Notes: generated by a model from the letters alone, not told the origin. Positions 47,701 to 56,321 are shown, counted from the first letter of the stretch. The stretch: DNA of 64,000 bases from Ensifer adhaerens (GCF_020035535.1 NZ_CP083350.1:62001-126000), one strand, 5' to 3'. Translations and numbers: made by a program.

Positions 47701-49542
47701 GCAGGCGGCGTGACGATCACCGATACGGGCAACGGAAATGGCAATAACGGCGGCAGCTTTACCTACCGCGGAACGGGGACTGATACGGCCAACGTCGATG
47801 TGGTGCGCGACACCGCCGGATCGATCGACGGCGGGAACGGCAACGACATTCTGGTCGGTGACAACGCGGCAAACACGCTGAATGGCAGCGGAGGCAACGA
47901 CATTATCTTCGCCGGTGGCGGCAACGACACCATCAATCAAAGCAGCACGCAGGGCCGCGACACCATCGACGGTGGCGCCGGCAGCGACACCTATATCCTG
48001 TCGGGGAACGCAGCCGCCGAGCTGTTCCGCATCTATGCCGTCACCGCCGGGCAAAACGCCAACCTGGCAGCAAACCTGAATACTACCTTCCTGGCGTCGA
48101 CGGAGATCGTGATTACCCGCACGGTCGGTGGTGTCGAAACCGTCGTTGCTGAGCTCGACAACATCGAAGAGATTACCGTCAACACGTTGGACGTAACCAA
48201 CAACAACAACAATGGCGGTCCTGACCAGGGGCCCAGCCAGGGCGACACGATCCAGGTCATCGGCAACTTCGACACGACCAGCCTGAACTACTCGACGATC
48301 ACCATCGAAGGTTCGGACGGCAACGATGTCATCGACATATCGAGCCTGTCGTCGGCGCACCGCATCGTCTTCCGCAGCAATGGCGGTCAGGACACCATCG
48401 TCGGTGCGTTGCGTCCCCAGGACGTGATCGAGATTCCGGCAGGCGCCGACCCCGCCGGCTACGCGGAAACCGACAACGGCAACGGCACCACGACACTCTC
48501 GAACGGCACTCATTCCATCACCTTCGGCGGCAATACGCCGACCCTCGTCGTCAACGACGACCAAGACGACGACGATGACGATGACGGCGCTGGCTCTGGC
48601 GATGATGATGGTGACGGTGATGGTTCTGGTTTGCCGTTGCCGGTTGCGGCGCGGACGGTTGTCGGGACTGGTGCGTCGGATGTGCTGTTGGGGGGTGCGG
48701 GTTCCGACATCCTGCTTGGCGGGGCGTCCAGCGACATTCTGTCGGGTGACGGCGGAGCTGACGTGCTGCGCGGCGAGGATGGCGACGATGTGCTGAGTGG
48801 CGGCGACGGCGACGATGTGGCGTCGGGCGGGTCCGGCGACGACGAGGTCCATGGCGGGGCCGGTGCCGACATGCTGTTCGGCAATGGCGGCGCCGACCTG
48901 ATCTACGGCGATGCCGGCAACGACATCATCGAAGGCGGTGCGGGGGCCGACAAGGTCTGGGCCGGCGACGGCGACGACATCGTGCTGGCCACGCTCAACG
49001 ACGGCTCGGACAGCTACTGGGGCGGCGATGGCGTCGACACGCTCGACTATTCGGTGGCGACCGGCAACCTCAAGGTGGACCTCGGCAACGGCTTCATGGG
49101 CCGCGGCCAGGTGGTGGGGGCCGAGGTCGGCAACGACACGATCTACGGCTTCGAGAACATCATCGCCGGTTCGGGGCACGACGAGATCACCGCCTCGACG
49201 GCCGTCAACATCATGGACGGCGGGCTTGGTGACGACGTCTTCCGCTTCACCTCGGTGGCGGCGGCCGATGGCGACACGATCTACGGCTTCTCGCCGGGCG
49301 ACCGGATCGACTTCTCGGCGATCGATGCCAACGGCGGACAGGCGGGCAAGCAGGGCTTCACGCTTTCCAGCGGCACGACGCTCACGGGCGCCGGCCAGAT
49401 CGTGGTGACGCACGAGACCCGCGACGGCGCCGACGTGACGGTGATCCGCGGCAGCGTCGATGCCGATCCGGATGCCGAGTTCGCACTGACGCTCGACGGC
49501 ACCCACAACCTCAAGGTCGCCGACTTCAACGGCGTCTCGTGA
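41779..49542 (+). CDS. Giant haem peroxidase-RTX protein, type I secretion substrate
   Basis: About 2587 residues. The start at 41779 is set by GGAGGG four bases upstream. The N-terminal third is an animal-type haem peroxidase: distal His455 in FFDHGLD, catalytic Arg699 with Glu702 in GRGNENIAL, and proximal His818 in RFGHSML. An Ala-rich coiled coil of about 250 residues (about 150-400) interrupts it. RTX calcium-binding nonapeptides (GGDGDD type) lie near 1155-1280, 2020-2060 and 2300-2420. Between them are a jelly-roll-like module and a cadherin-like module. An Asp-rich linker near 2260-2280 precedes the secretion end. No signal peptide is present, as expected for T1SS cargo. It is probably a surface or extracellular peroxidase or adhesin. 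Confidence 0.9.
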   Translation: MVKLNRNDLDFILKQIKIAEAHTAAIDGGADPRVALAELVSNPLLPYGLRTVDGSFNNFQPNMTHLGSSDQTMVRLLTPNYAPAEINPRNGQQTSYADPTGSVYDSQPRLISNIVADQSLNNPAAIAAALASLDIKGAEALSIVRTVMDLQAAARAAHAAVANAAANADAAAAAADVVVANAQAAQTSAQATYDAAVASQSGATQALASANAALASAIAARDAHAPAVASAQAAAATALAASQAAASTVSDATDARNIAFANLALAQQAEGAALTAFQNAPTPQNSALYQAAVDAREDAQIAYALSVENLEDASAALTAAQAEHATAVATLQDTIAEQQTLTSAVESAQSAAASATAALASADATLSAAASDLAEATTNLNEAVAAREAILTGDGATEAAQALAEAADAAVIDELSSHGVTMDGDNVFIKNIAADLGDTASFNGFMTIFGQFFDHGLDLTSKGGSGNVIIPLQPDDPLYVAGSPTNFMILTRATNEAGPDGQLGTPDDIRDHRNETTPWIDLNQVYTSNPSHQVFLRQYVLVEGKPLATGEMLQGATGGPPTWADIKNQARDLLGIELSDMNVHSVPLLVTDLYGEFVRGPNGLPLMMTATGPVEGNIANPIDAVTALSAGRAFLNDIAHSAVPSGPVDHDRNPATAPVAVLPDSDDVAGNPILPNAFGVNVTYDDELLDAHFVVGDGRGNENIALTATHSVFHSEHNRQVSAIKATVLAEGDLVLLNEWLLVDVTTFPTSSAGLVWDGERLFQAARFSTEMVYQHLVFEEFVRAVAPQIDAFVFSHSVEIDGAIFEEFAQVVYRFGHSMLNENVEMLKLSAQGAATPEEIGLIDAFLNPMAFNNAGVDAHAASGAIIRGMTQQVGNEIDEFMTSALRNNLVGLPLDLATVNIARARETGIPSLNEARRQIYEQTNDSYLKPYESWADFALHIKNPLSIVNFIAAYGTHETILAATTADAKRDAAWELVFGAAGETQAERQARLDYLNSTGTWATRETGLNKVDFWIGGLAEALMPFGGMLGSTFTFVFELQIQNLQNGDRFYYLSRTQGQNLLNELEADSFADLIRRNTDTEDSGLHINGSAFQTADYVITMDQSKQWNHGLGSADPTREADVISAVTGTDSLVIRGTNYLRFTGEEHVVLGGTNAGETLIGGAGDDTIWGEGGDDRIEGGFGVDHLHGGDGDDIITDSGTDIGASDVIKGEGGDDVINGGMGLDLIFGGDGNDVLAGGEDQKTLSGGQGNDFIRAPTGGGGAILGNEGDDWMEAQGNMTTLTGDNSELFFNSRIIGHDVMIAGENDTDFDAESGDDIMVQGIGINRSNGMAGFDWTTFKNNNYDADANMNISIFVNQQNNILRDRYDLVEGLSGWDRNDTLTGRDVVIGGYDPNGNASQVDADAPIESFSNALLEKNVDRIAGLRELVAHLPRFDLYNPHNLDANGLPINPAGAREIAVMDTSDGSDIILGGGGSDMIRGMGGNDIIDGDKWLNVRILVTPREGQGWSAFSIDSIAQIQSRLFSGEIKPSQLQVVREILDGGKEGDIDTAVYYDNFENYEITYNADGSVTVAHVNPTVGIIDPATGRNLESEGTDRLFNIERIQFADRVLDLRGPSIDLHAFDSANYRDAFGSANYANSNGSAAWTTPWIEAGDRAGNAATTGEIRISGGQLEFRQDTGAGSTPPGATITRTVDLSMVGAGTATLRFDYEESGLDNGETLQVQFSSDGITFTTLETITGASNNGGPSFALTGPFSATSAIRFVFSGVNNSNETVRIDNVNVEYTTPVDDGSTGWGGTFTEDQGAVGISSLSGISTSETIASARIVLKNMADGDTLTATTANGRPAAIAASQAVISGEFVLLLTGQASAADYQRAIDSVRFSNSSDTPATTARTIEVTVNDGIRDSQAATATINVVAVDDPMIANNDRIVTNWTNGNPFTIPNWALLANDIDPDSPLAISAITQTSSLTATLGAGGVTITDTGNGNGNNGGSFTYRGTGTDTANVDVVRDTAGSIDGGNGNDILVGDNAANTLNGSGGNDIIFAGGGNDTINQSSTQGRDTIDGGAGSDTYILSGNAAAELFRIYAVTAGQNANLAANLNTTFLASTEIVITRTVGGVETVVAELDNIEEITVNTLDVTNNNNNGGPDQGPSQGDTIQVIGNFDTTSLNYSTITIEGSDGNDVIDISSLSSAHRIVFRSNGGQDTIVGALRPQDVIEIPAGADPAGYAETDNGNGTTTLSNGTHSITFGGNTPTLVVNDDQDDDDDDDGAGSGDDDGDGDGSGLPLPVAARTVVGTGASDVLLGGAGSDILLGGASSDILSGDGGADVLRGEDGDDVLSGGDGDDVASGGSGDDEVHGGAGADMLFGNGGADLIYGDAGNDIIEGGAGADKVWAGDGDDIVLATLNDGSDSYWGGDGVDTLDYSVATGNLKVDLGNGFMGRGQVVGAEVGNDTIYGFENIIAGSGHDEITASTAVNIMDGGLGDDVFRFTSVAAADGDTIYGFSPGDRIDFSAIDANGGQAGKQGFTLSSGTTLTGAGQIVVTHETRDGADVTVIRGSVDADPDAEFALTLDGTHNLKVADFNGVS

Positions 49543-49555
49543 ACATGACGCACAG

Positions 49556-49583
49556 GTCCCGGCCGGCCGAGGTCGGCCGGGAC
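49556..49583 (+). terminator. Strong hairpin between RTX cargo and transporter genes
   Basis: GTCCCGGCCG and CGGCCGGGAC pair perfectly over ten bases around an eight-base loop, 14 bases after the RTX stop and 47 bases before the transporter gene. There is no U-run. It could reduce read-through so that transporter is made in smaller amounts than cargo. Confidence 0.5.
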
Positions 49584-49630
49584 GTCTGCTGGGCGGACAA
49601 CTGGGCGGGCGGGCAAAAGGGGATCTCATC

Positions 49631-51382
49631 ATGAGCAAGAAGAAAGAGCCGCAACACAAGATCGGCGGCATGCGCGGTATCCTGATCTATCTCTTCGGCC
49701 TATCGGGCATCATCAACATCCTGGCGCTGACCGGCGCCTTCTACATGCTGCAGATCTACGACCGGGCGCTGACCAGCGGCAGCATCTCCACCCTGGTGGC
49801 GCTGTCGGTGCTGGCGATCGGGCTTTACCTGTTCCAGGGCCTGTTCGACGTCATCCGCTCGCAGATCCTGGTGCGCCTCGGCGCCCGTCTCGACGCGGAA
49901 CTGGCGCCGCTCGCCCACAAGGTGGTGATCGAGATGCCGCGGTTCGGCTATTCGACGGCGGAGGCGACGGAACGCGGCCGCGACGTCGACACGCTGCGCG
50001 GCTTTCTCGCCGGCCAGGGACCGGTGGCGCTGTTCGACCTGCCCTGGATCCCGATCTACCTCGCCTTCGTCTGGCTGCTGCACCCGATGCTGGGCTACCT
50101 CACGCTCGGCGGCGCCCTGGTGCTGGCGCTGCTGACGGTGATTGCCGAGGTGATGACGCGGCGTCATTCCAGCCCGATGATCAAGGCGTCGGTGGCGCGC
50201 AGCTCGATTGCCGAGAGCAATGCCCGCAACAGCGACGTGCTGCACGCCATGGGCATGACCGGCCGGGCAGTGGCCCGCTTCGAGACGGCCAACCGCCGCC
50301 ACCTCGACTGCCAGACCAAGACCTCGGATGTCGGCGGCACGCTGTCGGGGTTGTCGAAGGTGCTGCGCATGATCCTGCAATCGGCGATCCTCGGGCTCGG
50401 CGCCTATCTGGCGATCCGCGGCCAGATGTCGGCCGGTTCGATCATCGCCTCGTCGATCGTGACGGCGCGGGCGCTGGCGCCGGTCGACCTGGCGATCGCG
50501 CAGTGGAAGGGCGTCGTTGCCGCCCGCCGCAGCTATCACCGCCTCAACGAGACACTCGGCGTGCTCGACGAACGCAGCGGCAATCTCGACCTGCCGGCGC
50601 CGCAGCTAAGCCTCAGCCTCGACAAGGTGACGACGGTCGCGCCCTCGACCGGTGCTGTGCTTCTGAGCGAGGTGAGCCTGGAACTGAAGGCCGGCCAGGC
50701 GCTCGGGCTGATCGGCCCGTCGGGCGGCGGCAAGACGACGCTCGCCCGCACCATGCTCGGCATCTGGCCGGTCTTACGCGGCGCGGTGCGCATCGACGGC
50801 GCCGATCTCAACCAGTGGCCGGAAGTGCTGTTCAACCAGCATGTCGGCTACCTGCCGCAGGACGTGGCGCTGATGGATGGCACCGTGTCCGACAACATCT
50901 CGCGCTTCGCCGAGGCGCCGAACGCGCGGGCGATCATCCGCGCCGCCAAGGCCGCCGGCATCCACGAGATGATCGTGCATCTGCCGAACGGCTATCAGAC
51001 CGAACTTGGTCCCCATGGAACCGCCCTGTCCGCGGGCCAGAGGCAGCGCATCGCGCTGGCCCGCGCACTGTATGGGGACCCCTTTCTCGTGGTGCTCGAC
51101 GAGCCCAACTCCAACCTGGATGCCGAAGGCGAGGAAGCGCTCAACCGGGCGATCCTCAAGGTGCGCGAGCGCGGCGGCATCGTCGTCATCGTCGCCCACC
51201 GCCCGAGCGCCTTGCAGACGGTCGACATGATCGGCCTGGTGCAGGCTGGCCGGCTGGTCGCCTTCGGTCCGAAGGAGGAGATCCTGCCGCAGCAAAAGAC
51301 CCGGCCACTGGTGGTCGAGAAGACGCGGCGCACCGACGTCGGCGGGCAACCGCCGCAACGGGTGTCGGCTGCGGCGGAGTGA
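49631..51382 (+). CDS. Type I secretion system permease/ATPase (PrtD/HlyB family)
   Basis: A 583-residue half-transporter. The N-terminal membrane domain begins with LIYLFGLSGIINILALTGAF. The nucleotide-binding domain has Walker A GPSGGGKTT near 364, signature LSAGQRQRIALARAL and Walker B VVLDEPNSNLD. The N-terminus lacks the C39-like peptidase domain of HlyB and is of the shorter PrtD type. AAGGGG precedes the ATG. It works with the HlyD-type adaptor at 54423; the outer-membrane TolC partner is not in the window. Confidence 0.94.
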   Translation: MSKKKEPQHKIGGMRGILIYLFGLSGIINILALTGAFYMLQIYDRALTSGSISTLVALSVLAIGLYLFQGLFDVIRSQILVRLGARLDAELAPLAHKVVIEMPRFGYSTAEATERGRDVDTLRGFLAGQGPVALFDLPWIPIYLAFVWLLHPMLGYLTLGGALVLALLTVIAEVMTRRHSSPMIKASVARSSIAESNARNSDVLHAMGMTGRAVARFETANRRHLDCQTKTSDVGGTLSGLSKVLRMILQSAILGLGAYLAIRGQMSAGSIIASSIVTARALAPVDLAIAQWKGVVAARRSYHRLNETLGVLDERSGNLDLPAPQLSLSLDKVTTVAPSTGAVLLSEVSLELKAGQALGLIGPSGGGKTTLARTMLGIWPVLRGAVRIDGADLNQWPEVLFNQHVGYLPQDVALMDGTVSDNISRFAEAPNARAIIRAAKAAGIHEMIVHLPNGYQTELGPHGTALSAGQRQRIALARALYGDPFLVVLDEPNSNLDAEGEEALNRAILKVRERGGIVVIVAHRPSALQTVDMIGLVQAGRLVAFGPKEEILPQQKTRPLVVEKTRRTDVGGQPPQRVSAAAE

Positions 51383-51421
51383 AAGACCCGAGAGGTTCGG
51401 CCCCGAGCCGAGGAGGATGTC

Positions 51422-54358
51422 ATGGACGAGAAGCTCATCCTGAAGCGACCCGACAGCCAGCAGGCGATCGCGCCGATGAACCGGTACGCGATCGCCGACA
51501 AGCCTGAGCGCAAGCGCGGGCGGCTGGTGCTGTCGGCGCTGTTTCTCGGCGCGCTCGGTTCGGTGCTCGGCAGCAAGGACGGCGAAAGCGAACCGGCAAA
51601 CCACGATCGCGATCCCGAGCCCGTCGGTTCAGAGCCGCCGGGCGAAGCGCTCGACATGTCCGGTGCGCTCGAGGCGATCGAGGATGCCGCCGCCTACATC
51701 CAGGGGCTGCTGGCCGACCTGGCGTTTCCGGACGAGGTCATGCCGGCAAAGCTCGGCCGCCTGCGCTCCTCGGTGCGGCTTGCCTTCGACGACGGTGCGC
51801 CCAACACCGACCTCATCGACGAGCGGCCGTTCAAGACCGGCACGCGGCCGGCCAACGACAACGGCCTGCAGGGCTTCGACTTCCCCGGGCTTGCGTCCTT
51901 CGGCAGCCCGCCGTCCGGCAGAAGCGACGGCAATGATGATGACGACGATGACGGCGGCAGTCCCGGCGGCGGCGATGACGACGACGACAATGGTGGTCCG
52001 GGCGGTCCCGGCGGTCCTGGTGGCGACGACGATGATGACGACGGCAGTGCCCGCAGCAACCGGCTGCCTGTCGTCACCGGGCGCAATGTGCTCGCCAACG
52101 GCCTGATGAACCTCTCGGCCGTCATCCTTTTGGACGACCTGCTCGCCAATACCGTCGATCCGGACGGCGACAGGCTGTCGATCGCCAACCTGACGGTCTC
52201 CAATGGCTCGGTCCGCGCCTATGGCGAGGGCATGTGGCTCTACACGCCGGAACGCGGCGATCTCGGTGAGGTCACCTTCACCTATTCGGTCTTCGATGGC
52301 ACCGGCCGTTCCGTCAATGGCGCGCTGATGACGCTGATGGACTGGCCGGCAAACGAGATCCGGGGCACCGAGGGCGACGACGTGATGCGCGGCACGCCGC
52401 AAAAGGACATCATCGCTGCCCTTGGCGGCGACGACATCGTCTATGGCCGTGAAGCCGACGACATCATTCTGGGGGGCAGCGGCGACGATACGCTCATTGG
52501 CGGCGACGGCAACGACACGCTTTACGGTGAGGCCGGCAACGACCGTCTCTATGGCGGGCGCGGCAACGACATCCTGTTCGGTGGGACCGGGGACGACCAC
52601 CTCTATGGCGAGGAGGGCGACGACATCCTGCTTGGCGAGGCCGGCGACGACTATCTCTCCGGCGGCGACGGCGACGATCGCCTGTTCGGCGAGGAAGGCC
52701 GTGACGTTCTCGATGGCGATGCCGGCAACGACCTGCTCGACGGCGGCGCCGGCAGCGACCGGCTGACCGGCGGCGCCGGCAAAGACACCGTGCTTGCCGG
52801 CGCCGGAGACGACATCATCGTCACCGGTCTCAGCGCCGAGGAGGCCCGCAGCGCCTTGCCGCCGAGCAGCGACGGCAATGACCACTATTCCGGTGGCGAG
52901 GGCCACGACACGCTCGATGCCAGCAGTGCACGCGAGACCGTCGTCATCGACCTCCAAGCCGGAACCGCCACCGGCGCGGAGATCGGCTCCGATACGATCG
53001 ACAGCATCGAAAGCGTGATTGCCGGCTCGGGGGACGACCAGCTCAAGGGCAACGACGCCGACAACACGTTCGTCGGCGGCGCCGGCAACGATGTGGTCAG
53101 TGCCGGCGCCGGCGACGACACGATCATTGTCGCCGTGCAGGCACCGTCGTCTCAGGGTGACGACGGCGACGACCACTACGACGGCGGGACCGGCAACGAC
53201 ACGCTCGATGCCGGCAGCGCACGCGAGACGGTGATCATCGATCTCGAGGCGGGCATCGCCACCGGTGCGGAGATCGGTTCCGACACCCTTGCCAACATCG
53301 AGAACGTGATCGCCGGTTCCGGCAACGACGTCATCACCGGCGACGACGGCTGCAACACGCTGATCGGCGGCAATGGCGACGACGTCGTCTCCGGCGGCGG
53401 CGGCAACGACACGATCGTGGTTGTCGCCTTTGATGGCAGCGGCGACGCCGACCATGACGGCAACGACAGCTATAGCGGTGGCGATGGCATCGACACGCTC
53501 GACCTGTCCGCGCTGGTGCAGGCGGTTCTCGCCGACATGGAGGCCGGCATCGCCACTGGCGAGGAGATCGGCGAGGATCGCATCGACGACTTCGAGATCA
53601 TCGTCGGCGGGCGCGGCAGCGACCGGATCTCCGGCAGCCGCGGCAACGACATGCTGTTCGGCGGCCACGGCAACGACCGGCTGCGCGGCCGCGACGGCGA
53701 TGACGTGCTGGTCGGCGGCGCCGGCGACGACGAGTTGAAGGGCGAAGACGGCAACGACACCTTCGTCGTCGTCCTTCTGCCCGGCACCAGCGACGGCGAC
53801 GATACGATCGACGGCGGCGCCGGCGTCGATGGCTACGACGCATCGGCGGCGACGCAGGCCGTGGTGATCGATCTCGATCGCGGCATCGCCGCCGGCGCCG
53901 AGATCGGCAACGACAGCTTGAGATCGGTCGAGACCGCAGTCGGCGGCAAGGGCAACGACATCATCGTCGCCAGCGATGCCGTCAACTTCCTGGCCGGAGG
54001 TGCGGGGGCGGATATCTTCGTCTTCCGCAGCCTTGCCGCCCTTGCCAATGGCGGGGAGGGCCGCGACGAGATCCGCGACTTTGAGGTCGGCGACCGCATC
54101 GACCTGTCGAAGATCGCCGAAGCCCTCGGCGGCCTTGCCTTTGCGCCGTTTGCCGACGACGGCAGCCCGGCGCCGGTCAACCGCATCACCTTCTACCACG
54201 AGACCTTCAGCGACAGCGAGCGCACGGTCGTGCGCGCCGTCATCGATCTCGAGCGCGACGAGGACCTCGAGTTCCTGATCGCCGGCCGCCACGCGCTGAC
54301 CGAACAGGACTTCATCCTCGCGGCCTTCGAGACCGCCGCAGAGCAGAGAGACGCCTGA
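51422..54358 (+). CDS. RTX calcium-binding protein with cadherin-like domain
   Basis: A 978-residue protein. The first 60 residues include a hydrophobic segment (RLVLSALFLGALGSVLG, about 34-50), unusual for T1SS cargo. An Asp/Gly-rich low-complexity linker follows (about 165-210), then a cadherin-like tandem module (LLDDLLANTVDPDGDRLSI) and a long array of RTX nonapeptides (GGDGNDTLYG, GGAGDDELKG). The C-terminal block, with IFVFRSLAALANGG and FEVGDRIDLSKI, is the usual T1SS secretion end. GAGGAGG precedes the ATG. Its place between the transporter and adaptor genes suggests it is secreted by, or a structural component of, this system. Confidence 0.87.
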   Translation: MDEKLILKRPDSQQAIAPMNRYAIADKPERKRGRLVLSALFLGALGSVLGSKDGESEPANHDRDPEPVGSEPPGEALDMSGALEAIEDAAAYIQGLLADLAFPDEVMPAKLGRLRSSVRLAFDDGAPNTDLIDERPFKTGTRPANDNGLQGFDFPGLASFGSPPSGRSDGNDDDDDDGGSPGGGDDDDDNGGPGGPGGPGGDDDDDDGSARSNRLPVVTGRNVLANGLMNLSAVILLDDLLANTVDPDGDRLSIANLTVSNGSVRAYGEGMWLYTPERGDLGEVTFTYSVFDGTGRSVNGALMTLMDWPANEIRGTEGDDVMRGTPQKDIIAALGGDDIVYGREADDIILGGSGDDTLIGGDGNDTLYGEAGNDRLYGGRGNDILFGGTGDDHLYGEEGDDILLGEAGDDYLSGGDGDDRLFGEEGRDVLDGDAGNDLLDGGAGSDRLTGGAGKDTVLAGAGDDIIVTGLSAEEARSALPPSSDGNDHYSGGEGHDTLDASSARETVVIDLQAGTATGAEIGSDTIDSIESVIAGSGDDQLKGNDADNTFVGGAGNDVVSAGAGDDTIIVAVQAPSSQGDDGDDHYDGGTGNDTLDAGSARETVIIDLEAGIATGAEIGSDTLANIENVIAGSGNDVITGDDGCNTLIGGNGDDVVSGGGGNDTIVVVAFDGSGDADHDGNDSYSGGDGIDTLDLSALVQAVLADMEAGIATGEEIGEDRIDDFEIIVGGRGSDRISGSRGNDMLFGGHGNDRLRGRDGDDVLVGGAGDDELKGEDGNDTFVVVLLPGTSDGDDTIDGGAGVDGYDASAATQAVVIDLDRGIAAGAEIGNDSLRSVETAVGGKGNDIIVASDAVNFLAGGAGADIFVFRSLAALANGGEGRDEIRDFEVGDRIDLSKIAEALGGLAFAPFADDGSPAPVNRITFYHETFSDSERTVVRAVIDLERDEDLEFLIAGRHALTEQDFILAAFETAAEQRDA

Positions 54359-54422
54359 TCCATCGCCAGGCGACACCACCCGCATCAAACCACAGCTGTC
54401 ACGCGTTACCCGGGAGAAGGCC

Positions 54423-55748
54423 ATGACCACCAGAGAGAACAACAAGACGATCGCCAGGGCCGACGGCACGATCGCAAAGGACGGCAACCAGTTCGGCATC
54501 ACCTCGCGCGTCGTCGTCTCCGCCGTGTTTGCCGCCACGCTGCTGTTCGGCGTCGGCGGCTGGGCCGCCCATGCCCGGCTTTCCGGCGCCGTCATCACCC
54601 AGGGCCAGGTCGCCATCTCCCAGCAGGTCAAGCTGATCCAGCACCGCGACGGCGGCATCGTCTCCGACATTGCGGTGCGCAACGGCGACCACGTCCGCAA
54701 GGGGGACGTCCTCATCCGCCTCGACGAGACCCAGACCCGGGTGGAACTGGCGATCGTGCGCGGCCAGTTGCAGCAGTTCTACGCCATGCGCGCCCGGCTG
54801 AAGGCCGAGCGCGACGGCGACACAGCCGTCTCCTTCGACGGCCTCGATGTCAGCGAGGTGCTCAAGGTCAGCGAACTCAAGCTGTTTGAGGCCAACCGCC
54901 GGATGATCACCAGCCAGGAAGAGCAGATGCGGCTGCAGATCACCCAGCTCGAGGAGCAGATCCGCGGTCTCAAGGCCCAGACCGGCTCGAGCGACGCGGA
55001 ACGGGAGATCGTCATCAAGGAGATCGCCAAGCTCGAGACCCTGCTGAAGAGCGACCTGGTGCCGATCTCCGAACACCGCGACCTCCTGCGCCAGATGGCC
55101 CGCATCGACGGCTCCAAGGGCGAACTCGTCGCCCGCATCGCCGAGGCGGTCGGCCAGATCAGCGAGCTGCGCATCAAATTGATGGCGATCGACCAGAACA
55201 CCCGCAAGGAAACCCAGACCCAGATCGTCGGCATCGAGGCCAAGATCGCCGAACTCAGCGAACGCGAGGTCGCCGCCCGCGACCGGCTGTCGCGCATGGA
55301 CGTGCGCGCCCCCGTCGACGGCCTCGTCTACGACCTGCAGGTCCACACCATCGGCGGCATCATCGCCCCCGGCGCCAGCGTGATGTCGATCGTGCCTGAG
55401 GACGACGACCTCACCGTCGAGATCCGCATCCCGCCGGCCGACATCGACCGCATCGCCCCCGGCCAGGCCAGCCGCATGCGCTTTACCGCCTTCAACCAGC
55501 GCACCACCCCGGAACTCGACGGCAGGATCGACGTCGTCGCCGCCGCAACCACCATCGACCGGGCAACCGGACAACCCTACTACCTCGCAACCGTCGAAAT
55601 CACCGACCCGATCGAAAGGCTCGGCAACCGCAAGCTCTTGCCAGGCATGCCCGTCGAAGTCTTCGTCCAGACCGACGAACGAACCGCTATCTCCTATATC
55701 AGCAAACCATTCACAGACCAGATGATGCGCGCATTCAGAGAAGAATGA
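54423..55748 (+). CDS. Type I secretion membrane fusion protein (HlyD family)
   Basis: A 441-residue adaptor. It has a short cytoplasmic N-terminus, one membrane segment (VVVSAVFAATLLFGVGGWAA), a lipoyl half-motif (KLIQHRDGGIVSDIAVRNGD), a long coiled-coil hairpin (about 110-290) and a C-terminal beta-barrel domain (RMDVRAPVDGLVYDLQVHTI). It links the inner-membrane ABC transporter to a TolC-type channel. GGGAGAAGG precedes the ATG. It is the last gene of the T1SS operon. Confidence 0.93.
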   Translation: MTTRENNKTIARADGTIAKDGNQFGITSRVVVSAVFAATLLFGVGGWAAHARLSGAVITQGQVAISQQVKLIQHRDGGIVSDIAVRNGDHVRKGDVLIRLDETQTRVELAIVRGQLQQFYAMRARLKAERDGDTAVSFDGLDVSEVLKVSELKLFEANRRMITSQEEQMRLQITQLEEQIRGLKAQTGSSDAEREIVIKEIAKLETLLKSDLVPISEHRDLLRQMARIDGSKGELVARIAEAVGQISELRIKLMAIDQNTRKETQTQIVGIEAKIAELSEREVAARDRLSRMDVRAPVDGLVYDLQVHTIGGIIAPGASVMSIVPEDDDLTVEIRIPPADIDRIAPGQASRMRFTAFNQRTTPELDGRIDVVAAATTIDRATGQPYYLATVEITDPIERLGNRKLLPGMPVEVFVQTDERTAISYISKPFTDQMMRAFREE

Positions 55749-56321
55749 ACCCGTTATCGCAAATGCCGACCGGGCGGCTCATCGGTAGCCGCTATCCGGC
55801 AGATGTGGCCGCAGACTGGTCGGTGAAGCCGAGCAGGCTTGGACACCTGCAACACGCCCGTCCACTATCCGCCTAATCATGGTTCATTAGATCCGGGCGA
55901 ACCAAGACAAAGCCAGCGACACCGGAAACGGTGCCACCCCTCGCCCTTCGCCCTTCGCCTGCCCGGCGGCATTGAGCGGCCATTTTTCGCGTCAATTTAA
56001 CAACTTGACTATGGCTGCGTGCGGCGCACAATCGGCAAAAAGTTCAGGAAGCACGCAAGGATTGTTGCCGAGATGGACGGTTCCAGCAGTCGACCTAGAA
56101 GCAGCCTGCCCGCGCTCCTGCGGACCTGACCTTTCGCGTCCGGTTCACCGGTCCCAGCAGGCAGGCTCGGGATTGAAAGGTGAGCCATGCGGTCCCAAAC
56201 CTTCCGCATTCGCCAGTCCGCCCCTCGGTTTGCCGACCGCGAGGACCGAATAGAACTGTGACGCCAGGACACGGCGCCCCACGCATGGACTCGTTCTCAT
56301 TTGATATGACGAGCTGTCAAA
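55749..56321. other. Gene-free stretch after the secretion operon
   Basis: About 570 bases between the adaptor gene and the frameshifted permease. It holds a hairpin soon after the adaptor stop and a short CGCCCTT tandem repeat near 55940. I see no gene or clear promoter. Confidence 0.45.
55772..55801 (+). terminator. Hairpin after the secretion operon
   Basis: CCGG-GCGGCT and AGCCGC-TAT-CCGG pair around a seven-base loop with a small bulge, 24 bases after the adaptor stop. It lacks a U-tract, so it is a tentative operon end. Confidence 0.4.

Noticed and set aside
43771..49671. Very long open frame on the minus strand opposite the RTX peroxidase
   Set aside because: It is the mirror of a GC-rich, repeat-rich gene whose codon bias removes stops from the opposite strand. 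It has no ribosome-binding site or domain pattern.
51629..54715. Long minus-strand open frame opposite the second RTX gene
   Set aside because: Same cause: Gly/Asp-rich RTX repeats read backwards give Ala/Val/Asp-rich nonsense.
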